A stretch of 64,000 bases of DNA from Aurantiochytrium sp. KH105 (lineage: Eukaryota > Sar > Bigyra > Thraustochytrida > Thraustochytriidae), in NCBI GenBank assembly GCA_003116975.1, contig BGKB01000087.1:62001-126000 (forward strand), read 5' to 3'. Positions 45,374 through 55,405 of this stretch are shown piece by piece. The position numbers and the translations under genes are program-made. The first letter of the stretch is position 1; each line of letters begins with the position of its first letter. The notes beneath the pieces are model-generated. The model worked only from the letters and a program-made list of their open reading frames with translations. It made no database searches and was not told the origin of the DNA.

Positions 45374-46669
45374 TTAGAGCTTGGAGGACTCTGCGCCGCA
45401 GGCGAGAGATTGCTTGCGCTTGGGAGGAATCGAAATCCATTCTTCAGGCTTGCGGTAAAGGCCAATGACAACAAGACCGCCGAGACCGAGGTTGTGCTGA
45501 AGACCGACCTTGGCGCCGGGGACCTGTCTCGGGCCGCACTCGCCGCGAAGCTGCCAGCAGAGCTCGGCACACTGAGCCACGCCCGTAGCACCAAGAGGGT
45601 GTCCCTTGGAAATGAGACCACCACTCGGGTTAATGACGTACTTGCCTCCAAAGGTGGCATTGCCACTTTCAATAAGCTTGCCACCCTCACCCTCCTTGGC
45701 GAGCCCGAGGGACTCATACGTGATGAGCTCGTTGCACGAGAAGCAATCGTGAAGTTCAACGACGTTGACATCGTCCGGGGTGAGACCGGCCTCGGCGTAT
45801 GCGTCTTGGGCCGCCTTCTGGGCCATGGACTTTCCAACAGCCTCGATGAGGGCCTTGCCCTCGGCCGACTTGAAGACCTCCGGGCTGTCCGAGTGCACGC
45901 TTTGTGCCACAAGCTCAATGGCCTGTCCCTGAAGCCCATGCTTGATGACAAAGTCTTCGGAGGCAAGAATGGCGCATGCAGCACCGTTGGACGTTGGCGA
46001 GCATTGCAGCTTCGTGAGTGGGCCGCAAACCTTGGGGGAGCTCTGAATCTGCTCCAGCGAGTAGACGTCACGAAATTGCGAGTAAGGGTTGTTGCGGCTG
46101 TGACGGTGGTTCTTTTCGCCAATCATGGCAAAATGTTCAGGTTTGGTACCATAAAGCTTCATGTGCTCTTCGCCGGCGCGACCAAAAAATTGCGCCATGG
46201 GAGGATCCTTTGTGAGTCCATAGTTGTCGTTGAGGACCTTGTAGTGGTGGTCTAGGCTGGTCGGCCCGTTCGCCTCGCCGCCGCCGAGCGAGCCGGGGCG
46301 CATGACCTCGACGCCAAGTGCGAGAGCGCAGTCAGCCATGCCACTGGCTACATTTTGGCGTGCGATCGCCAGCGCATTGGACCCCGTCGCGCAGGCATTG
46401 TTCACATTAAAGGTCGGGATGTTGTAGAGTCCGCAATCGTACAGCACACGCTGTCCGGCGCCGAGCGTGAACATGGAGCCTACGCAGGCGCTTTCAACGA
46501 GCGAGCGCTCGTCCTTGATACAGGCGTCTTCCAGCGCGCGCTCCACAGCCTCCACGCCCAGAGTCGTGAAGAAGGGTCCCTCCTTCGGGTCCTTCTTCGG
46601 CTTGGTGAACGGTGTCATGCCCACGCCCACGACAAACACGCGCCGGCCCGGGTTCTTCTTGGCCACCAT
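45374..46669 (-). CDS. Peroxisomal SCP2-type thiolase (SCPx thiolase domain)
   Basis: Thiolase cleaving 3-oxoacyl-CoA, probably of branched-chain or other lipid substrates in peroxisomes. 431 residues from the ATG at 46669 (AAGATGG context); the frame continues a few codons upstream but meets a stop without another ATG. Features: N-terminal VFVVGVGMTPFTKP; nucleophile C93 in NNACATGSNAL; ELHDCFSCNE; general-base H357 in GGLISKGHPLGATG; and the C-terminal tripeptide SKL, a classical PTS1 signal. The fold and motifs match the N-terminal half of SCPx. The SCP2 lipid-transfer domain is absent and the PTS1 directly follows the thiolase, so this is a stand-alone enzyme. Divergent from the p24 gene. 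Confidence 0.93.
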   Translation of the reverse strand: MVAKKNPGRRVFVVGVGMTPFTKPKKDPKEGPFFTTLGVEAVERALEDACIKDERSLVESACVGSMFTLGAGQRVLYDCGLYNIPTFNVNNACATGSNALAIARQNVASGMADCALALGVEVMRPGSLGGGEANGPTSLDHHYKVLNDNYGLTKDPPMAQFFGRAGEEHMKLYGTKPEHFAMIGEKNHRHSRNNPYSQFRDVYSLEQIQSSPKVCGPLTKLQCSPTSNGAACAILASEDFVIKHGLQGQAIELVAQSVHSDSPEVFKSAEGKALIEAVGKSMAQKAAQDAYAEAGLTPDDVNVVELHDCFSCNELITYESLGLAKEGEGGKLIESGNATFGGKYVINPSGGLISKGHPLGATGVAQCAELCWQLRGECGPRQVPGAKVGLQHNLGLGGLVVIGLYRKPEEWISIPPKRKQSLACGAESSKL

Positions 46670-47516
46670 CTTTCCTCGCTCACGCTTCACGGCCGCGGCC
46701 TTGCCTTCTCGTGTGTTATCAGTGCCTTACGTTCTGGGTCTGCCACCCAGCGAAAATGCGGCACAAGCAGAATGGGATTCGAGGGAATGATGGAGGCGGC
46801 GGGCGTGGATCTCGAGCTGTCAGTCCGCTAGACGAGATCGTGGCGGCGGACCTGGGCGCGAACTACGTGCAGTACAACAGCATGTGTGGTATACTACGTA
46901 CGTTTACCATCATTCATTCGCGTTGGGGCGCTCTGCCTGGGAAAAGCTTGCACGGTGCGCAAATCGCAAGGCCGGGGCGCGATGAATGTAGTATACGAGG
47001 AAATCTTGGTCCCACAAACGAGCTCGCGGAGAAGGCCGCCATGCCGAGTCGCGCGGCGGTGCGATCGACATGAGCAGGCGGCTCGGCATCAACAAACAGG
47101 GAGCTCGTCGAGCCTGCAGCTCGAGCGGGGTCTCTGTGCAGCTTTTGCGAAGCTTATATACCCGCCAGCAAGGGTCAAGACTGGACGGGCCCCGCCGCCA
47201 CGCCCAAAACGTGATCGACACTGCCATGCCAACACGAGACGCCGCCGAGCGCGCAGATAGATAGACATGCCTGCCCTCGGGATCGTGCGTAGCGGCCCTC
47301 ATGGCCGCGCTGCCAGGCTTCGACCGCTCAGGTTTCGCTCGGGGACAAGGTCGACGGCACCTTGCCGACGCGGCCTCGCTCGGAGCACGTTGATCGATCG
47401 ATGAGCCGCGGCAACGCACAGACAGTTTGGGCAAAGCAAGCAAAACGGCATCTCGACCCTCGGACTCGGACTCGGCGGCGGCGGCGGCTCGCGCACGCGC
47501 GCGCACGGGGACGAGG
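46670..47516. other. Divergent promoter region of the thiolase and p24 genes
   Basis: 847 bp of mostly GC-rich sequence. A TATA-like element lies at 47155-47160. No gene is supported; open frames here are in-frame extensions or shadows. Confidence 0.6.
47155..47160 (+). promoter_or_regulatory. TATA-like element upstream of the p24 gene
   Basis: TTATATA in otherwise GC-rich DNA, about 360 nt upstream of the p24 ATG. Position and contrast make it a candidate core promoter; not confirmed. Confidence 0.3.
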
Positions 47517-48335
47517 ATGCGGGCGCGACGCGTGTCCTGGGCGCTGACGGCCTTAGCGTGCGCCGCAGCGCTCGGCGTCCACGCCGCGGACACTGGCGCC
47601 GCGAACGATGGCCTCGCCACTGCGGCGACGGCCGCCGCGGACGACGAGTATCTGGACCTCAAGGTGGCGCCAGAGGAGCTGGACGAGGACGACGAAGAGG
47701 GCACGGAGGACGAGTATGACGATGAAGACCTGGAGTCAAATTTTCACATGGACGACTTCAGCCCAAGTCATGTCTTTACCTTTCCCCTCGAAAGATACGA
47801 GGAGTGCTTTTACGAAGAAATCACCACTGTTCCCATCCGCGTGCGCATGGCATACTTTGTTGCGAGCGGGAACTCGCAAAAGGTCAACGTGCGCGTCGCG
47901 CACACTGGGCGCAAGGGCGACGCTCATGGGGCCCAAGAAAAGGTCTTGCACGAGCAGACGGGCAAGACCGAAGGTACCTTTTCGACAATTGTGCGTGAAG
48001 CACGCGAGTACAAGTTCTGCTTTTCGAATCCTTCAGGACAAAAGAAGCACGTCACCTTTGCGCTTCACGTGGGCGTGCGAAAGCGCGAGGTTGCCAAGGG
48101 GGCTGAAATTACACCTCTTGAAGAGGCTATCCGTGCCGCGCATCACGATTTGAACGATCTTGTCGCAGAGCAGAACTTTATCGTTTCTCGCGTGCGTAGA
48201 CACATGCTCACTGAGGACTCGATTGAGTTCAAGGTCTCCTTTTACACCATTGTCGAGAGCACCATTATGCTCGGGATCACGCTGGCCCAGGTGTTCTATG
48301 TGCAGCGTCTCATCAATCAGCGCGCCTGGGTTTGA
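47517..48335 (+). CDS. p24/EMP24/TMED-family cargo receptor
   Basis: Type I membrane protein of COPI/COPII vesicles in the ER-Golgi pathway. ATG at 47517 gives 272 residues; the frame is open upstream but lacks an ATG, and this start produces a good signal peptide (MRARR then WALTALACAAALGVHA). A very acidic lumenal segment (about 40-75) precedes the GOLD domain, which has the paired cysteines (EECFYEEI and YKFCFSN). A helical stretch (about 200-240) and one membrane span (TIVESTIMLGITLAQVFYV) follow. The cytosolic tail is only VQRLINQRAWV-like and has neither the FF pair nor a dilysine motif. Family assignment is firm; the subfamily is unclear. Confidence 0.92.
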   Translation: MRARRVSWALTALACAAALGVHAADTGAANDGLATAATAAADDEYLDLKVAPEELDEDDEEGTEDEYDDEDLESNFHMDDFSPSHVFTFPLERYEECFYEEITTVPIRVRMAYFVASGNSQKVNVRVAHTGRKGDAHGAQEKVLHEQTGKTEGTFSTIVREAREYKFCFSNPSGQKKHVTFALHVGVRKREVAKGAEITPLEEAIRAAHHDLNDLVAEQNFIVSRVRRHMLTEDSIEFKVSFYTIVESTIMLGITLAQVFYVQRLINQRAWV

Positions 48336-48421
48336 GCCTGTTAACATTACTGATTTTCGCTCCCTTTTTGGCCTTTTGCCTGTCTGTCAAAGAGCAAAAA
48401 TGCCTTGCTTCGGGCGACTCT

Positions 48422-48488
48422 TGCTGCTGCTACTGCTGCTGCTACTGCTGCTGCTACTGCTGCTGCTGCTGCTGCTGCTACTGCTGTG
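48422..48488. repeat. GCT/ACT trinucleotide tract
   Basis: About 22 CTG/CTA triplets shortly after the p24 stop, probably in its 3' UTR. Open as polyLeu on one strand and polySer on the other, but not part of a gene. Confidence 0.85.
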
Positions 48489-48727
48489 CTTGCTCTTCAA
48501 GAGTGACACCGGCAGCACCGCTACGTGCCTTGTAGGGCGGCGGGCTCGGTCGGGTCGATCGTGGAAACCCCATGTCAAGTTGCTCGCATAGACTGCGAGC
48601 CAGCTGTCGGCCAAGCTCGACCTCCCACCGGGCCCGCCTCTTGCTGAGAAATGGGTGCAAGAGAAGAAGATGATGGCCCCGAGATCTCCGAACTTCCCTG
48701 GAGCATAACCGTCTTTCTCACTCTCTT

Positions 48728-48798
48728 TCATTCATTCATTCATTTATTCATTCATTCATTCATTTCTTTTCCTTTCTTTTCCTTTCTTTTCCTTTTCA
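48728..48798. repeat. ATTC tetranucleotide and TTTCTTTTCC decamer tracts
   Basis: Nine or so ATTC units pass directly into three copies of a pyrimidine decamer, a pyrimidine-rich strand of about 70 bp. Confidence 0.85.
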
Positions 48799-49293
48799 AG
48801 CTTCTTTTCTTCTCTTTTTCTTTTCGCGTAGTCGAGTCGGCTATCCCAGCATCACCATCGTCACCACCGTCGCATCTCAACTGCAATCGCCGTTCGCGCG
48901 AGCGGATTGGGGCGGGACAGGCGGGCGAGCCGCCGATAGCTAAGAAGGGGACGTCGTGATCTCGGTCGCGCGGTCACGTAGGAGCTGCCTCGCGGACTGC
49001 GGAGAAGCTGCCGACCCATCGCAGGAGCCGGAGAAGAGCCGAGCATCCGTCCATCCATCATTTCAAGCACGGCGCCGACCAACTGATCGACTGACCGAGC
49101 AATCAACCGAGGACCAGCGGCAGAGAAGGCGAAGAAAATTGCGGCAGACAGGATTACCTCGCTGGCGTTCGTCTGCTTTCGTCCAGATTCATCGTTGGAG
49201 GTAGCGGATCGATCTGCCTTTTGCGGGGAGCAAAAGCTTGAATCAAGAGGAAAGATTTTGCTTCGAGATCGACTGCTCTTCAAAAAGTGAACC

Positions 49294-51090
49294 ATGCTTA
49301 ATCCTCGGCGCGGGAGACGTGAAGGGGCTGATGAGGAGGAGCTCGAAGGCTTGCGCAGCGGAAGGTCCGCCAACCAAAATGCGGTAAACTCTTCCGGACG
49401 CGAAGCGACTTCAGACTCTGGTATGAGCATCCGCGAGTTCATCAAACTCAGCCTCGCAGGCATTCTTGCTGGCTTCGTCTTTGTGACCGCCATGGATTAT
49501 TTCCTCCCTTCCACTCCTTCCGTGCCAAATGTTGGCGGCGCAGCCCCATCTCCAACGCCATCAATACTTGATTCGGCACCGGGGTACTACAAGGAAAAGA
49601 AAGCAGCTTCTGCATCGACGCAGTACCAGGAGCAGGGAGTGCAAGGGCAATTGCCTACAAGGAAAGAAACACCTGCGCCAACCGCACCCCCGCAACCGAC
49701 TTGTATCCGCTCGCGGGATCTGACGCTCCCGCTCTGGGTGAAAATGTCGGATGTGAGGCGAGGGTCGCTCTCGAGACAGACGCCTCCGTCAGATGCTCAA
49801 AAGTTCTTTATTTTCGAAGACGAAAAGGCGCTCAACACGGACCTCGTGGTCAAATGCCTCTTGGCCTCGATCGATGCGCCACTGCCGGCAGACGGTACCC
49901 GAGATATCAATGTGGCAGATGTCTTGCTGCAATCGCACGTGCAAGACCACGAGCACCTACGCTTCGCGCTGACCGACATTGCTCTCTTGGAAGGCTTTAG
50001 GCAGCACCCGGACCGCGTGTACGACATTACAGAGGCCTCTTATATTGTGCTTGGCTACCTTCCCTATGTATCCTTTGAACTTCCCGACACGGATATCATC
50101 CTGGACATTTGCCCGTGGCTCGAGGACGGCCTCGTGTCGCACGCCGATCGGCAGCTGGCGGCCATGGATGTTCTCGACGGGTTGCCTCAGTGGTCCAACG
50201 GGACCACGCGAAATCAGTTTGCTATGATTCACTCTCGGTCGCTCGGCGAACAAGGGTTGAGAACCTCCATCTCTCCAGAAGTCACGGAGCGTCTCGTGCA
50301 TGGCCATGTGCGCATGTTGACAGGCTCCACGACGCTCCTTGACAAGACTCTGCGAAAGAATCTCAAAAAGAAGATTTGGAAAAAGACGCTGGGCGCGGAA
50401 GCCTTTATGAAGAACGTTCTCCGCATTCCGCTCGTGGCGAATCCGTTTTTGTCTAAAAAAGCGTTCACCCAGACAGAACGCAGCATTCAGTACTTTTTCG
50501 ACGAAGTGATTGGCGATGCGGCCGCGGCCAAATCATTGCGTAATATGCAGCATCAAATCGTCATGTCGAGAGCGCGCATCACAGGCCACGCGCACGCCTT
50601 TGGCCTCATGGATGACCGCAAGCAGAATGCCCTCCTCATGGAGCGTGCCGAGCACTGCTTCGTCACGAACCGCGAGGTCGATACAACCGACGCGATCGGA
50701 ATGGCTACGCTCTACGACGCGATCCGCGCAGGCTGTATCCCAATTTTGCTCTTTGACAACGAGGAGCTTCCGTTCACCATGCAGGTTGACTGGACGGAGG
50801 CTGTCTACATTACCGCGGGCGCGAGCTGTTTTGACAAAGCCGTGGTGGAGATCCCCATGCTCGAAGAAATGACCCAGGCACCCCAGGCAAAAGCTTTGCA
50901 TAAGACCACCCTGCGTCACTTGCTCCCTATGCTCGAGTTCCCGCCGGCCTTTGCGGACCCTCGCGTCGAGGCGCCGATGGCATCTGGGAATGAAACTGCG
51001 ACCACGGCGCAGCGTCCGAGTGCGACGCATGCTTATGGGGTGATCAGTGCTATTCTTGAGGAGCTAAAGCTCATGCCGCCGCGCCGTTAA
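49294..51090 (+). CDS. Exostosin-like (GT47-type) glycosyltransferase, type II membrane protein
   Basis: Probable Golgi glycosyltransferase, 598 residues, ATG at 49294 (ACCATGC). The N-terminus is charged and cytosolic, a single membrane span follows (about 48-70, IKLSLAGILAGFVFVTAMDYF), then a Pro/Ser/Thr stem to about residue 130. The lumenal domain ends with the exostosin-type signature: short basic/aromatic segment, ALLMERAEHCFVTNRE, then LYDAIRAGCIPILLFDNEELPF (the GCIP...D..LPF pattern of exostosins and plant GT47 enzymes). The N-terminal half of the lumenal part is divergent. Donor and acceptor sugars cannot be inferred. Family assignment rests mainly on the C-terminal signature. Confidence 0.75.
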   Translation: MLNPRRGRREGADEEELEGLRSGRSANQNAVNSSGREATSDSGMSIREFIKLSLAGILAGFVFVTAMDYFLPSTPSVPNVGGAAPSPTPSILDSAPGYYKEKKAASASTQYQEQGVQGQLPTRKETPAPTAPPQPTCIRSRDLTLPLWVKMSDVRRGSLSRQTPPSDAQKFFIFEDEKALNTDLVVKCLLASIDAPLPADGTRDINVADVLLQSHVQDHEHLRFALTDIALLEGFRQHPDRVYDITEASYIVLGYLPYVSFELPDTDIILDICPWLEDGLVSHADRQLAAMDVLDGLPQWSNGTTRNQFAMIHSRSLGEQGLRTSISPEVTERLVHGHVRMLTGSTTLLDKTLRKNLKKKIWKKTLGAEAFMKNVLRIPLVANPFLSKKAFTQTERSIQYFFDEVIGDAAAAKSLRNMQHQIVMSRARITGHAHAFGLMDDRKQNALLMERAEHCFVTNREVDTTDAIGMATLYDAIRAGCIPILLFDNEELPFTMQVDWTEAVYITAGASCFDKAVVEIPMLEEMTQAPQAKALHKTTLRHLLPMLEFPPAFADPRVEAPMASGNETATTAQRPSATHAYGVISAILEELKLMPPRR

Positions 51091-51103
51091 TGCACTTCAT
51101 CGG

Positions 51104-51128
51104 CGGTGATGGTGATGGTGATGGTGGG
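51104..51128. repeat. GGTGAT hexanucleotide tract
   Basis: Four units just after the GT47 stop codon. Confidence 0.8.
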
Positions 51129-51202
51129 CTTGATCGATCTTACTTAGCCTCTGATAATAATGCATGCGAAAGCTTGTTTGTTTTCCTCCCTTTTACAAAT
51201 AG

Positions 51203-51217
51203 CCCCCCCCCCCCCCC
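51203..51217. repeat. Poly-C run (15)
   Basis: Fifteen consecutive C; homopolymer length may be uncertain in the assembly. Confidence 0.85.
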
Positions 51218-52149
51218 TACCCCTCGTCCCCTCGTGTAGAGAAGTACTACGAACAAGAGACAATGCACACCTCGCCATGATCACTTTCGGCATCGTCATC
51301 GTGGTCATGCTGTGCGCACGACCCCTTTTCCGACGGAAGGTATTACTGGTTTTTTACTGTGCGTATCGATCAGCAGGCAGAATTTCGCTTGCCAGGTTGC
51401 TTGATTGATAAGCGGGGAAAACAACGCCAGAACACAAGCAACGGTCACTGCGTCACACTCTCTCCTTCGTAGCTCTCCTTTCCTTTCCCAACCATGACTA
51501 GCTAGCTTCTGCAGCAGCTGCCATGCTGCCAGCCTCTGCAGCTGCAGATCTTTCTTCTCGAGGAGGTTCTCGACGCCCCGGAGTCCGTATCGCTCGCAGT
51601 TCTTCCATCGCGCCGGTGTTCGCCGCGCCTGTGCCCGCTGGTTCTCTGACAGCCACTGATCGCCCGGCGGGCAGGGGGCTACGCGGCGCGTTCAGGCCCC
51701 ATACTGCTGCCCAAGGAGGGCCTGCTCCGGGGCCTCGCCCGGTGCTTGCGCAGAGACAAGGAGGGGGGCACCGGGCGAGTCTTCGCCGGCCATTGAAGGT
51801 TTCGGGAAAGCACCCGCGATGTAATGCACTGCAGGCAGGTAGGGCCTGGCTAGCGTGCAGGCTATAGCCAATGTATGGTGACCATTCACTCACCGCCTCC
51901 TGGACGAAGTTTATAGCTAGCTAGCTCTTCTGCTTCTTCTCCTTTTGGATTGTTGTTGGTTGGTTTTTGTTCATCTTCTTCTTCTTCTTCTGCTCGCTCT
52001 GCTCCGAGGGCGTTGGTAACCGGCAGCGGCAGATTCACAACGAGTTGGTTGGCGACGCACGCATCGCAGAGCCGAGGCAGGAGAGTAGAAGTAGCAGCAG
52101 CAGCAGCAGCGGCGGCAGCAGCAGTAGCAGCGAGCAAGCAGCGAGCAAG

Positions 52150-53517
52150 ATGGCGCAGCTGCCCGGACAAAAGTCGCTCCAGGAACATGACCCGGAGCTG
52201 TTCGCGCTCCTCGAGCAGGAGGCCGAGCGGCAGCGCGGCGGCCTCGAGCTGATCGCCAGCGAGAACTTTACGTCGACCGCGGTGATGCAGACTCTGGGAA
52301 GCTGCCTCACCAACAAGTATGCCGAGGGCATGCCCGGAAAGCGTTACTACGGTGGCAACCAGATCATTGACCAGGTCGAGACCATGTGCATGAAGCGCGC
52401 ACTCAAGGCGTACCGGCTCAACGAGGAGGAGTGGGGCGTGAACGTGGCGCCGTACAGTGGATCGCCAGCCAACTTTGCCGCCTTCACCGCCGTCCTGCGC
52501 CCGCACGACCGCATCATGGGTCTTGACCTGCCCTCGGGTGGCCACCTTACGCACGGCTTTTACACGCTCGACAAGAAGACCGGCGAGCGCAAGAACATCT
52601 CGGCCACCTCGGCGTACTTTGAGAGCCTTCCCTACACGGTGCACCCGGAGACCGGACTCATCGACTTTGACCGCCTCGCCGATCTTGCGCGCACCTTCAA
52701 GCCGGCGCTCATCATTTGCGGCGGCTCCGCGTACCCCCGCGAGTGGGACTACAAGCGCTTCCGCGAGATCGCCAACGAGAACGGCGCCCTTCTTCTCTGC
52801 GACATGGCGCACATCTCGGGCCTCGTCGCCACCGAGGAGGCCGACAGCCCGTTCGAGTACGCCGACATTGTCACCACCACCACGCACAAGTCGCTTCGTG
52901 GCCCGCGCGCGGCCATGATCTTCTACAAGAAGGATGAGCGCGAGTTTGGCCCCAAGATCGACGCCGCTGTCTTCCCCGGTCTTCAGGGTGGCCCGCACGA
53001 GAACGCCATTGGCGCCATCGCCACGCAGCTCAAGGAGGTCATGAGCCCCGAGTTCAAGGAGTACGCTGGCCAGGTCAAGAAGAACGCACAGGCTCTCGGT
53101 GCGGCTCTCAGCAAGTACGGCTACAAGCTCGCCACCGGCGGTACCGACAACCACCTTCTCCTCTGGGATCTTCGTCCCCAGGAGATCACGGGCTCCAAGA
53201 TCGAGACGCTCTGCGACCGCTGCCACATTACGCTTAACAAGAACGCAGTGCCCGGAGACAAGTCCGCACTTTCTCCCGGCGGTGTCCGCCTCGGAACGCC
53301 TGCGCTCACCACGCGCGGCTTCACCGAGTCTGAGTTCGAAAAGGTTGCCGAGTTCTTGCACCGCGCCGTCGAGATCGCTGGCAAGATCCAGCAGGAGCAC
53401 GGCAAGGCCCTCAAGGCCTTCAAGGCCGGCCTTGACAACAACGCTGAGCTTGAAAAGCTCAAGGAGGACGTTCATGCTTTCGCCAAGCCCTTCCCCATGC
53501 CTGGCGTTGGCTTCTAA
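52150..53517 (+). CDS. Serine hydroxymethyltransferase, cytosolic form
   Basis: PLP enzyme interconverting serine + tetrahydrofolate and glycine + methylene-tetrahydrofolate; it supplies one-carbon units for thymidylate, purines and methionine. 455 residues, ATG at 52150 in an AAGATGG context. Visible motifs: LELIASENF near the N-terminus, [27 protein letters not shown], the PLP-binding [12 protein letters not shown] with Schiff-base lysine K247, and the C-terminal [13 protein letters not shown]. No targeting peptide precedes the conserved start, so it is probably cytosolic. Codon use is highly biased to C/G third positions like FAS, suggesting strong expression. Confidence 0.97.
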   Translation: MAQLPGQKSLQEHDPELFALLEQEAERQRGGLELIASENFTSTAVMQTLGSCLTNKYAEGMPGKRYYGGNQIIDQVETMCMKRALKAYRLNEEEWGVNVAPYSGSPANFAAFTAVLRPHDRIMGLDLPSGGHLTHGFYTLDKKTGERKNISATSAYFESLPYTVHPETGLIDFDRLADLARTFKPALIICGGSAYPREWDYKRFREIANENGALLLCDMAHISGLVATEEADSPFEYADIVTTTTHKSLRGPRAAMIFYKKDEREFGPKIDAAVFPGLQGGPHENAIGAIATQLKEVMSPEFKEYAGQVKKNAQALGAALSKYGYKLATGGTDNHLLLWDLRPQEITGSKIETLCDRCHITLNKNAVPGDKSALSPGGVRLGTPALTTRGFTESEFEKVAEFLHRAVEIAGKIQQEHGKALKAFKAGLDNNAELEKLKEDVHAFAKPFPMPGVGF

Positions 53518-54135
53518 ACAAAACAAAACAAAAATCCACGTGAGCAAGTAAGCAAGCAAGCGCGAAGCCAAGTCAAGCTTGTTTTTCTTCTTCTTCTTCG
53601 TTTCCCTTTTCGGTCGTGTTTCGCTGACTGTTTTATGCCTGCGCGACGCCCTTCTGGTTCTCAAGAAGAGAGCTGATGCTGCAAAGGCCTGATATCATCT
53701 TTTTTTACTTTCTTTCTCTCTTTCCTTCATCTCTTTTTTATCCTCCTTTCCTGCCCTTGTTGCGGCTTGAGCGACTCTGCCAGAGCCCTTGGCCACAGCA
53801 GCGGTATACATTAACCGACGCTGTGAAGTTGTGACCATCTCGTATAGTCTTGACACGTCACGGTCTGATGGCATGATCAGAGATCCTCGGTCGGAAAGTG
53901 TCGGCAACTCGGGCGAGCGCGAAATGGCCGCCTCTTTTCGGGCCTGACGCAATTGGCCGCTCAGCTACTTGAATGTGAGTATGGTGTACCATCACTGACA
54001 GCACAGCTCAGCGGACCTGATGGGTGGGTACATGTGCACTCCACGGAGAACAATCCAGGCAGCGGCACGGCCTTTCCGGTTGGCAGGGCCGAAGTTCCGA
54101 GGTCCCAACAGTGCATTATGAAAAGTGCGAGCTGT

Positions 54136-54175
54136 CGAGCCGAGCCGAGCCGAGCCGAGCCGAGCCGAGCCGAGC
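54136..54175. repeat. CGAGC pentanucleotide tract
   Basis: Eight perfect CGAGC units. Confidence 0.9.
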
Positions 54176-54382
54176 CCGAAGCCAAGGCGCTATGAGCTGA
54201 GTCGTCTCGAATTGTGCTGCGCTCAGGCGTCCTTTGCTCTCGACGATGATGACCCAAGCCGGATTATGACCGAGTCGCGTCGCGCCGCGCCGATCCGAAC
54301 GTCACGAAACCTGGTTTCGCCGCGCCAAAGCATGAGGCGGACCGCAAATTTATGCGAGGTGAGGCAAGGCAACGCAGTTCAT

Positions 54383-54500
54383 AAGGCAGAAGGCAGAAGG
54401 CAGAAGGCAGAAGGCAGAAGGCAGAAGGCAGAAGGCAGAAGGCAAAAGGCAGAAGGCAGAAGGCAAAAGGCAGAAGGCAGAAGGCAAAAGGCAGAAGGCA
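54383..54500. repeat. AGAAGGC 7-bp minisatellite
   Basis: About seventeen tandem AGAAGGC units with occasional AAAAGGC variants, followed by diverging CAAGGC/AAAGC sequence up to the SDR leader. It sits 165 bp upstream of the SDR start codon. Confidence 0.92.
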
Positions 54501-54664
54501 GAAAGCAAGGCAAGGCAGAAAGCAAGGCCAATCGGAGAGCAAGCAGAACCGCAAAGCAAAACCGCAACACCAGCCAATAGAAAAGTCAACCAGAAAAGCA
54601 AAGTCAAACCAAGCAAAGCAAAACCAAGAAGTAGAATTTCCTCTACGATACCACACAGAAAAAA

Positions 54665-55405
54665 ATGAGCAAGGGTACAGCTTTGGTTGTGGGCGCTTCG
54701 CGTGGCATTGGACGTGGGCTCGCCACTCGTTTAAAAAATGATGGCTACAAGGTCATCGCCACGGTTCGCAAAGCTCCTTCTGGCGAGCCCTTGTCCGCGT
54801 TCGACAAAGTTATTGAGGGCGTGGATGTCACGGACACCCAAGCATGCCGCGACGCTCTGCGCGCCGGGCTTGCTGACGTAGACCAGATTGACCTTCTCGT
54901 GTACAACGCCGGCATAGCCGTTCTTGTTGACAACTTCGCCACGGAACCTGTCGCCGACGTTGACATTGACGGCGTGGCGAGACAAATGGATGTCAATGCC
55001 ATCGGCGCGCTCCGCGTTCTTCAGGCCGTCGATGACAAGCTCAAGCGCGGCGCCAAAGTCTTATTTCTAAGCACGATCCTCGCTTCGCTTCAGACGGACT
55101 TCAAGGGTACTATGCACGGGTACCGCGCTTCGAAGGCAGCGCTCAACATGCTTGGCAAGAACATCAGCTTCGAGTACGGCAAGCGCGGCGTCGCCGTTAC
55201 ACTCGCGCATCCAGGTCTCGTCAAAACTGACATGACCAACTACATGGATGGCGCGATCAGCGTCGACGACTCCGTCTCCGGACTTGTACGCGTTATCGAG
55301 CGCATGTCGCTCAGCGAGGTCGCTTCCAGTGACGACCCCAGCACTACCAAGTCGTACCACGGCGCTTTGGTCGACGCCACCACCGGCGACCTCATCCCGT
55401 GGTGA
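54665..55405 (+). CDS. Short-chain dehydrogenase/reductase (classical SDR)
   Basis: NAD(P)H-dependent oxidoreductase of 246 residues, ATG at 54665. The Rossmann motif is VVGASRGIG at the N-terminus; the NAG motif is in LVYNAGIAV; the catalytic triad is S136, Y153 and K157 (YRASK). [11 protein letters not shown] follows, as in classical SDRs of the C-factor/sniffer-like group. No membrane span or targeting signal. The substrate cannot be deduced. Its leader contains the 7-bp minisatellite. Confidence 0.9.
   Translation: MSKGTALVVGASRGIGRGLATRLKNDGYKVIATVRKAPSGEPLSAFDKVIEGVDVTDTQACRDALRAGLADVDQIDLLVYNAGIAVLVDNFATEPVADVDIDGVARQMDVNAIGALRVLQAVDDKLKRGAKVLFLSTILASLQTDFKGTMHGYRASKAALNMLGKNISFEYGKRGVAVTLAHPGLVKTDMTNYMDGAISVDDSVSGLVRVIERMSLSEVASSDDPSTTKSYHGALVDATTGDLIPW

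Larger units (their letters stand above)
48336..49293. other. Intergenic region between p24 and the GT47 gene
   Basis: 958 bp with two microsatellites, then a GC-moderate stretch before the GT47 start that is presumably promoter and 5' UTR. No gene is seen. Confidence 0.6.
51091..52149. other. Intergenic region and SHMT leader
   Basis: 1059 bp. It contains a GGTGAT hexamer tract, fifteen consecutive C, a GC-rich middle, and pyrimidine-rich then AGC-rich sequence immediately before the SHMT start. The SHMT frame is open back to 51967 but without an ATG, so the AGC-rich part (52085-52149) is taken as 5' UTR. Confidence 0.6.
53518..54664. other. Intergenic region between SHMT and the SDR gene
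   Basis: 1147 bp. A short AAGC tract lies at about 53544-53562 in the SHMT 3' flank, pyrimidine-rich sequence near 53695-53760, then two tandem repeats before the SDR start. No gene is supported: the long Leu/Phe/Cys-rich frames on the minus strand are created by a 7-bp repeat open in all three frames. Confidence 0.65.

Noticed and set aside
51967-52149. N-terminal extension of SHMT that might be a mitochondrial transit peptide
   Set aside because: The extended frame has no ATG and is Phe-rich then Ser-rich repeat; the conserved protein starts at 52150.
54264-54656. Minus-strand Leu/Phe/Cys/Pro repeat protein
   Set aside because: Produced by the AGAAGGC 7-bp repeat, which is open in all three frames; no ATG context or flanking domain supports it.
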